The position numbers and the translations under genes are program-made. From Calliopsis andreniformis (Eukaryota > Arthropoda > Insecta > Hymenoptera > Andrenidae), in assembly GCF_051401765.1 (NCBI RefSeq), contig NW_027480530.1, positions 496,001 to 560,000 on the forward strand: a stretch of DNA of 64,000 nt. The letters run 5' to 3'. This document shows, one piece after another, positions 56,783 through 64,000 of the stretch. The notes under the pieces are model-generated. The model was not told the DNA's origin and made no database searches. It saw only the letters and a list, made by a program, of their open reading frames with translations. Within the stretch, counting starts at the first letter, position 1. Each line of letters begins with the position of its first letter.

Positions 56783-59700
56783 CTGCCACTGCTCCTGACG
56801 CTGCTCCTGACACTGACGCAGACACTGCTCATGACTGTGACACTGACACTGACGCTGCTCCCGTCACAGACACTGACACTGATCCTGACGCTGATACTGC
56901 TCCTGTGTCTGACACTTGTCCTGACACTGCTCCTGACACTGCTCGCGACATTGCTCCAGACACTGACACTGCTCCTGACACAGCTCGTGGCACTGCTGCT
57001 GACACTGACACTGCTTGTGGCACTGCTCCTGAAACTGACACTGCTCCTGACACTGATACTGCTGCTGATCGTGACAAAGCTCCTGACACTGCTACTGACA
57101 CTGCTAGTGACGTTGCTCCAGACACTGACACTGCTCCTGACACAGCTCGTGACGGTGACGCTGCTCCTGCCACTGTTCCTGACACGGCTGCTCACACTGA
57201 CACTGCTCCTGACACTGGCACTGGTCCTGACACTGCTCCTGACACTGCAACTGACACTGGCACGGCTCCTCACACTGCTCCTGACACTGACACTGCTCCT
57301 GAAACTGCTCCTGGCACTGCTCCTGACACTGACACTGCTGCTGATCCTGACATAGCTCCTGACACTGCTCCTGACACTGATGCTGACACTGCTCATGACT
57401 GTGACACTGACACTGACACTGCTCCCGTCACAGACACTGACACTGATCCTGACACTGACACTGCTCCTGTGTCTAACACTTGTCCTGAGACTGCTTCTGA
57501 CACTGGCTGGTCCTGACACTGCTCCTGACATTGCTCCTGACATTGCCGCTGGTCCTGACACAGACACTGCACCTTGTACTGACACTGACACTGCCCCTGA
57601 CACTGTCACTGCTCCTGACGCTGCTCCAGACACTGCAACTGACACTGGCACTGCCCCCGTCACTGATCCTGACACTGACCCTGCTCCTGACACAGCTTCT
57701 GACACTGACACTGCTCCTGACACTGCTCCTGACACTGACACTGCTCCTGGCACTGCTCCTGACTCTGACGCTGCTCCTGATACTGACTCTGACACTGCTC
57801 CTGGCACTGCTCCTGACACTGCTCCTGAAATTGCTCCTGACACAGGCACTGCTCCTGGTACTGACACTGACACTGCTCCTGACACAGCTCGTGACACTTC
57901 TCCTGACACTGCTCCCTACACTGACACTGCTCCATGACACTGCTCCTGACACAGCTCCTGAAACTGACCCTGCTCCTGACACTGCTCCTGGCACTGCTCC
58001 AGACACTGACACTGCTCCTGACACAGCTACTGTCACTGACACTGCTCCTGACACTGCTCCTGACACAACTCCTGACACTGTCACTGTTCCCGAACCTGAC
58101 ACTGCTCCTGACACTGCTCCAGACACTGACACTGACACTGCTCCTGAAACTACTTCTGACACAGCTCCTGACGATGACACTGCTCCTGACACTGCTTCTG
58201 ACACTGACACTGCTCCTGACACAGCTCCTGACACAGCTCCTGACACTGACACTGACACTGCTCCTGACACTGACACTGACACTGCTCATGACGTTGCTCC
58301 AGACACTGACACTGCCCCTGACACAGCTCGTGACGGTGATACTGCTCCTGCCACTGTTCCTGACACGGCTGCTCACACTGACACTGCTCCTGACAATGGC
58401 ACTGGTCCTGACACTGCTCCTGACACTGACACTGCTCCTGACACTGCTCCTGACACTGCTCGTGACACAGACACTGCTCCGGACACTGACACTGCTCCTG
58501 ACACAGCTCGTGACACTGACACTGCTCCTACACTGCTCCTGACACAGACACTTCTGCTGATACTGACAATGCTCCTGTCACTGCTTCTGACACTGCTCCT
58601 GATACTGACACTCTCACTGCTACTGACACTGCTCCTGACACTGACACTGCTCCTGACACTGACACTACACCTCAAACTGCTCCTGACACTCCTCCTGACA
58701 CTGACACTGCTCCTGGCGCTGCTCCTGACACAGGCACTGCACCTGGTACTGACACTGGCACTGCTCCTGACACTGGCACTGTTTCTGGTACTGACACTGA
58801 CACTGCTGCTGATACTGACAATGCTCCTGACACTGCTCCTGACACTGATGCTGACACTGCTCATGACTGTGACACTGACACTGACACTGCTCCCGTCACA
58901 GACACTGACACTGATCCTGACAGTGACACTGCTCCTGTGTCTAACACTTGTCCTGTGACTGCTTCTGACACTGGCTGGTCCTGACACTGCTCCTGACATT
59001 GCTCCTGACATTGCCGCTGGTCCTGACACAGACACTGCACCTGGTACTGACACTGACACTGCTCCTGACACTGTCACTGCACCTGACGCTGCTCCAGACA
59101 CTGCAACTGACACTGGCACCGCCCCCGTCACTGATCCTGACACTGACCCTGCTCCTGACACAGCTTCTGACACTGACACTGCTCCTGACACTGCTCCTGA
59201 CACTGACACTGCTCCTGGCACTGCTCCTGACACTGACGCTGCTCCTGATACTGACACTGACACTGCTCCTGACACTGACACTGACACTGCTCATGACAGT
59301 GCCTCTGACACCGACACTGCTCCCGGCACAGAGACTGAGACTGCTCCTGACACTGACACTGCTCCTGTAACTGACACTTTTCCTGAGACTGCTTCTGACA
59401 CTGGCACTAGTCCTGACACTGCTCCTTACATTGGCGCTGGTCCAGACTCTGCTCCTGACACTGACACTGCTCCTGACACTGCTCCTGACACAGACAATGC
59501 TGCTGATACTGACAATGCTCCTGACACTGCTTCTGACACTGCTCCTGAAACTGACACTGCTCCTGATACTGACACTCTCACTGCTACTGACACTGCTCCT
59601 GACACTCACACTGCTCCTGACCCTGACAATGCTCTTGACACTGCTCCAGACACTGACACTGATACTGCACCTGACACAACTGCTGAAATAGCTCCTGTAA

Positions 59701-61955
59701 CTGACACTGCTCCTGACACTGCTCCTGACACTGACACTGCTGCTGATCCTGAGAATTCTCCTGACACTGCTCCTGACACTGACACTGACACGGATCCTGA
59801 CACTGACACAGCTCCTCACACTGCTCCTGACACTGGCACTGCTCCTGGCACTGCTCCTGACACTGACACTGCTCCTGACACTGACACTGCCGCTGACACT
59901 GCACCTGACACTGCTCCTGACACTGTCACTGCTGCTACCACTGCTCCTGACACAGACACTTCTGCTGATACTGACAATGCTCCTGTCACTGCTTCTGACA
60001 CTGCTCCTGATACTGACACTCTCACTGCTACTGACACTGCTCCTGACACTGACACTACACCTCAAACTGCTCCTGACCCTCCTCCTGACACTGACACTGC
60101 TCCTGGCGCTGCTCCTATCACTGACGCTGCTCCTGATGCTGACACTGACACTGCTCCTGGCACTGCACCTGACGCTGCTCCTGACTCTGCTCCTGACACA
60201 GGCACTGCACCTGGTACTGACACTGACACTGCTCCTGACACAGGCACTGTTTCTGCTACTGACACTGACACTGCTACTGACACTGCTACTGCTCCTGACG
60301 CTGCTCCAGACACTGCAACTGACACTGGCACGGCTCCTCACACAGCTCCTGACACTGACACTGCTCCTGACACTGCTCCTGACACTGATGCTGACACTGC
60401 TCATGACTGTGACACTGACACTGACACTGCTCCCGTCACAGACACTGACACTGATCCTGACAGTGACACTGGTCCTGTGTCTAACACTTGTCCTGAGACT
60501 GCTTCTGACACTGGCTGGTCCTGACACTGCTCCTGACATTGCTCCTGACATTGCCGCTGGTCCTGACACAGACACTGCACCTGGTACTGACACTGACACT
60601 GCTCCTGACACTGTCACTGCTCCTGACGCTGCTCCAGACACTGCAACTGACACTGGCACCGCCCCCGTCACTGATCCTGACACTGACCCTGCTCCTGACA
60701 CAGCTTCTGACACTGACACTGCTCCTGACACTGCTCCTGACACTGACACTGCTCCTGGCACTGCTCCTGACACTGACGCTGCTCCTGATACTGACACTGA
60801 CACTGCTCCTGACACTGACACTGACACTGCTCATGACAGTGACTCTGACACTGACACTGCTCCCGGCACAGAGACTGAGACTGCTCCTGACACTGACACT
60901 GCTCCTGTAACTGACACTTGTCCTGAGACTGCTTCTGACACTGGCACTGGTGCTGACACTGCTCCTTATATTGGCGCTGGTCCAGACTCTGCTCCTGACA
61001 CAGACACTGCTCCTGACACTGCTCCTGACACAGACAATGCTGCTGATACTGACAATGCTCCTGACACTGCTTCTGACACTGACACTGCACCTGACACTGC
61101 TCCTGGCACTGCAACTGGTCCTGACACTGCTCCTGAAACTGACACTGGTCCTCACACTGCTCCTGACACTGACACTGCCCCTCACGCTGGTCCTGACAAT
61201 GATACTGCCCCTGAGACTGCTCCTGACACTGACGCTGCTCCTGGCACTGCTCCTGGCACTGCTCCTGACACTGACACTGCTCCTGATACTGACACTGTCA
61301 CTGCTCATGACACCGACACTGCACCTGTCACTGCTCCTGACGCTGACACTGCTCCTGACACTGCTTCTGACACGGACACTGCTCCTGGCGCAGCTCCTTC
61401 CACTGACACTGCTCCTGACAATGCTCCTGACACTGCTCCTGACACTGACACTGCTCATGGCACAGCTCCTGTCACTGCTCCTGGCACTGACACTGCTCCT
61501 GACACTGACACTGCTCCTGACAATGCTCCTGACAGTGCTCCTGACACTGACGCTGACACTGCTGATGACAGTGACACTGACACTGGCACTGCTCCTGACA
61601 CTGACACTGCTCCTCACACTGCTCTTCACACAGCCACTGCTCCTGTCTCTGCTACTGACACACACACTGCTGCTGATACTGATAATGCTCCTGCAACTGC
61701 TCCTGAACCTGACACGGCTGCTCACACTGCTGCTGATACTGACCTTGCTCCTGACACTGGTCCTGATACAGACACTGCTGCTGATGCTGACAATGCTCCT
61801 GACACTGCTCCTGACACAGACACTGCTCCGAACAATGCTTCTGACACTGACACTGCTCCTGTCACTGGCACAGGTCCTGACACTGCTTCTGACACTGACA
61901 CTGCTGCTGATCCTGAGCATGCGCCTGATGCTGCTCCTGACACTGACGCTGCTCC
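56783..61955 (+). repeat. C3 block D2, copy 2
   Basis: Second 5,172-bp unit, joined to the first at CTGACGCTGCTCCTGCCACT. Landmarks lie at 57,542, 59,010 and 60,550, and GAATTC at 59,753. Its right end continues as block D3 at offset 13,468, the sum of 8,296 and 5,172. Confidence 0.93.
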
Positions 61956-64000
61956 AGACACTGCAACTGACACTGGCACCGCCCCCGTCACTGATCCTGA
62001 CACTGAACCTGCTCCTGACACAGCTTCTGACACTGACACTGCTCCTGACAATGCTCCTGACACTGACACTGCCCCTCACACAGCTCCTGACACTGACACT
62101 GCTCCTGACACTGCTCCTGACACAGACAATGCTGCTGATACTGACAATGCTCCTGACACTGCTTCTGACACTGCTCCTGAAACTGACACTGCTCCTGATA
62201 CTGACAATCTCACTGCTACTGACACTGCTCCTGACACTCACACTGCTGCTGACCCTGACAATGCTCTTGACACTGCTCCAGACACTGACACTGATACTGC
62301 ACCTGACACAACTGCTGAAATAGCTCCTGTAACTGACACTGCTCCTGACACTGCTCCTGACACTGACACTGCTGCTGATCCTGAGAATTCTCCTGACACT
62401 GCTCCTGACACTGACACTGACACGGATCCTGACACTGACACTGCTCCTCACACTGCTCCTGACACTGGCACTGCTCCTGGCACTGCTCCTGACACTGACA
62501 CTGCTCCTGACACTGACACTGCCCCTGACACTGCACCTGACACTGCTCCTGACACTGTCACTGCTGCTACCACTGCTCCTAACACAGACACTTCTGCTGA
62601 TACTGACAATGCTCCTGTCACTGCTTCTGACACTGCTCCTGATACTGACACTCTCACTGCTACTGACACTGCTCCTGACACTGACACTGCACCTCAAACT
62701 GCTCCTGACACACCTCCTGACACTGACACTGCTCCTGGCGCTGCTCCTGTCACTGACGCTGCTCCTGATGCTGACACTGACACTGCTCCTGGCACTGCAC
62801 CTGACGCTGCTCCTGACTCTGCTCCTGACACAGGCACTGCACCTGGTACTGACACTGGTACTGCTCCTGACACAGGCACTGTTTCTGGTACTGACACTGA
62901 CACTGCTGCTGATACTGATAATGCTCCTGAAACTGCTCCTGAACCTGACACGGCTGCTCACACTGCTCCTGATACTGACATTGCTCCTGACACTGGTCCT
63001 GATACAGACACTGCTGCTGATGCTGACAATGCTCCTGGCACTGCTCCTGACACAGACACTGCTCCGAACAATGCTTCTGACACTGACACTGCTCCTGTCA
63101 CTGGCACTGGCCCTGACACTGCTTCTGACACTGGCGCTGGTCCTGACACTGCTCCTGACACTGACGCTGCTCCTGACACTGACACTGACACTGCTCCTGA
63201 CACTGCTACTTACACTGACACTGCTCCTGACACTGCTCGCGACATTGCTCCAGACACTGACACTGCTCCTGAGACAGCTCGTGACACTGACACTGCTCCT
63301 GCAACTGTTCCTGACATTGCTGCTCACACTGACACTGCTCCTGACACTGGCACTGGTCCTGACAATGCTCCTGACACTGACACTGCTCCTGACACTGCTC
63401 CTGACACTGCTGCTGACACTGACACTGTTTGTGACACTGCTCCTGAAACTGACACTGCTCCTCGAACAGCTCCTGACACTGCTGCTGACACTGACACTGC
63501 TGCTGATCCTGAGCATGCGCCTGATGCTGCTCCTGACACTGACATTGATCCTGACACTGCTCCTGACACTGACACTGCTCCTGGCACTGTCACTGCTCCT
63601 GACGCTGCTCCAGACACTGCAACTGACACTGGCACTGCCCCTGACACTGATCCTGACACTGACCCTGCTCCTGACACAGCTTCTGACACTGACACAGCTC
63701 CAGACACTGCTCCTGACACAGACACTTCTGCTGATACTGACAATGCTCCTGTCACTGCTTGTGACACTGCTCCTGATACTGACACTCTCACTGCTACTGA
63801 CACTGCTCCTGACACTGACACTGCTCCTTACACTGCTCCTGACACTGACACTGCTCCTGACACTGACACTACACCTCAAACTGCTCCTGACACTCCTCCT
63901 GACACTGACACTGCTCCTGTCACTGCTCCTGACGCTGCTCCTGACACTGACGCTGACACTGCTCATGACTGTGACACTGACACTGACGCTGCTCCCGTCA
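61956..64000 (+). repeat. C3 block D3, copy 2, running off the window
   Basis: Aligned with 48,488-50,370 at offset 13,468 until about 63,830. The last 170 bp look more like 51,500-51,650 or 32,040-32,180. The array continues past the window edge. Confidence 0.82.

Larger units (their letters stand above)
33796..57945 (+). repeat. CTCCATGACACTG +1 phase scar, 4 copies
   Basis: CTCCATGACACTGCTCC, one base longer than CTCCTGACACTGCTCC, occurs near 33,796, 43,724, 52,761 and 57,933. It moves the Leu/Thr frame to the Asp/Thr frame on the plus strand. The coordinates span the set. Confidence 0.85.
35572..58535 (+). repeat. CTCCTACA(C/T)T -1 phase scar, 4 copies
   Basis: CTCCTACACTGCTCC (CTCCTACATTACTCC in the first) lacks the G of CTCCTGACACTG. 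It occurs near 35,572, 45,060, 53,358 and 58,530, each before an ACACAGACACTTCTGCTG stretch. The coordinates span the set. Confidence 0.82.
15710..60570 (+). repeat. Domain C landmark ATTGCCGCTGGTCC, 28 copies
   Basis: ATTGCCGCTGGTCCTGAC starts at 15746, 18372, 19114, 19910, 22536, 23278, 24074, 26544, 29180, 31674, 33484, 34503, 37073, 37887, 38702, 40500, 41277, 43411, 44375, 45542, 47082, 51220, 52370, 53838, 55378, 57542, 59010 and 60550, with one variant at 28384. About 35 bp upstream most copies have GGCTGGTCC or TTGCTGGTCC, two bases shorter than the GGCACTGGTCC of domain A and 15,010; the copy at 38,702 lacks this scar. A fixed run of about 150 bp follows (GCACCTGGTACTGAC, CTGCTCCAGACACTGC, CTGATCCTGACACTGACC). 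The coordinates span the set. Confidence 0.9.
16381..62390 (+). repeat. GAGAATTCTCC variant unit, 13 copies
   Basis: GAATTC begins at 16381, 20545, 24709, 27341, 29815, 32801, 39829, 42740, 46285, 48917, 54581, 59753 and 62385, always as CCTGAGAATTCTCC. The spacings reproduce the HOR offsets (4,164; 13,434; 7,028; 2,911; 8,296; 5,172; 13,468). I saw none left of 16,381. It is a useful physical marker for the array. The coordinates span the set. Confidence 0.88.
1..64000 (+). repeat. Hexamer-based tandem megasatellite filling the window
   Basis: Every line of the sequence is made of CTGACA and CTGCTC hexamers and their one- or two-base variants (CTGGCA, CTGTCA, CTGATA, CTGAAA, CTCACA, CAGACA, CTGACG), joined head to tail. 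No segment is inverted and no stretch of unique sequence longer than a few tens of bases interrupts it. Common sub-units are 12, 18 and 30 bp. On the plus strand C far exceeds G throughout. The array runs off both window edges. No gene, RNA, mobile element or regulatory site could be supported. The scale and nested higher-order structure suggest a eukaryotic satellite locus; this is inference, and the host cannot be named. Confidence 0.97.

Noticed and set aside
51602..61955. Assembly artefact as the explanation for the 5,172-bp duplication
   Set aside because: Not fully excluded. The copies differ at least at 53,001/58,173 and the right copy continues into different sequence at 61,956, so I kept it as a real duplication pending reads.
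1..64000. One giant secreted or surface protein gene with DTAPDTDTAP repeats on the plus strand
   Set aside because: The Asp/Thr frame is broken at every landmark scar (GWS or CWS stop) and at other phase scars, in many copies. There is no start region, signal peptide, anchor or non-repeat domain, and no codon-position bias is visible.
1..64000. CRISPR array
   Set aside because: There are no constant repeats separated by unrelated spacers. Everything between repeated strings is the same hexamer family.
1..64000. Telomeric repeat array
   Set aside because: The hexamer CTGACA/CTGCTC does not match TTAGGG-type or other telomere repeats I know, the variants are too diverse, and HOR structure is not telomere-like. 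A subtelomeric position remains possible but unsupported.
1..64000. Centromeric satellite
   Set aside because: HORs alone do not establish this. No monomer in the usual 100-200 bp range and no CENP-B-like box was seen. It cannot be excluded without chromatin data.
1..64000. tRNA, rRNA, riboswitch or terminator structures
   Set aside because: No conserved RNA core or inverted repeat was seen. The one-directional repeat gives no long self-complementary arms.

Overview
The whole 64 kb is one uninterrupted, head-to-tail tandem array built from two related hexamers, CTGACA and CTGCTC (plus-strand sense). They combine into 12-, 18- and 30-bp sub-units such as CTGACACTGACACTGCTC. Both ends of the window lie inside the array, so it is longer than 64 kb. 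I see no unique-sequence gene, RNA gene, transposon, CRISPR array, origin or recognisable promoter. A simple-sequence array of this size with nested higher-order repeats (HORs) suggests a eukaryotic satellite or megasatellite locus. That is an inference: nothing in the sequence identifies the organism.

Layout. Domain A (1 to about 9,364) consists of overlapping duplicated blocks 4.1, 4.6 and 8.1 kb apart. It carries its own landmark (CAACTACTTCTGAC, 8 copies) and the purest CTGACA tracts. Domain B (about 9,365-14,370) is two copies of a roughly 2.4 kb block with a nested 259-bp repeat ending at a CCTAATGAC scar. Domain C (about 14,371-64,000) is defined by a landmark around ATTGCCGCTGGTCC (28 exact copies plus one variant, the first at 15,746). 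Domain C splits into three parts. C1 (to about 31,450) has a 4,164-bp HOR repeated about 2.6 times in tandem, plus truncated and distant copies. C2 (to about 44,960) is a mosaic of 1-2 kb blocks in up to four copies. C3 (to the end) has a 5,172-bp tandem duplication nested in copies displaced by 8,296 and 13,468 bp.

Coding. Very long ORFs exist on both strands (up to 1,798 codons), but they follow from the repeat. CTGACA has no stop in two plus frames or in any of the three minus frames. The ORFs overlap antiparallel, and they switch frame or stop at 1- or 2-nt phase scars that are shared by many repeat copies. I therefore annotate no CDS; three of the longest ORFs are recorded as 'other' so that they are not mistaken for genes.

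The interesting content is evolutionary. The array is a nearly perfect 6-bp lattice in which almost all length changes are multiples of 6. The few exceptions are discrete scars whose sums account for the spacings between HOR copies. Linked variants in four HOR copies show all four combinations, which indicates exchange between repeats. Block boundaries below were read by eye and are good to roughly 10-30 bp unless an exact offset is given.
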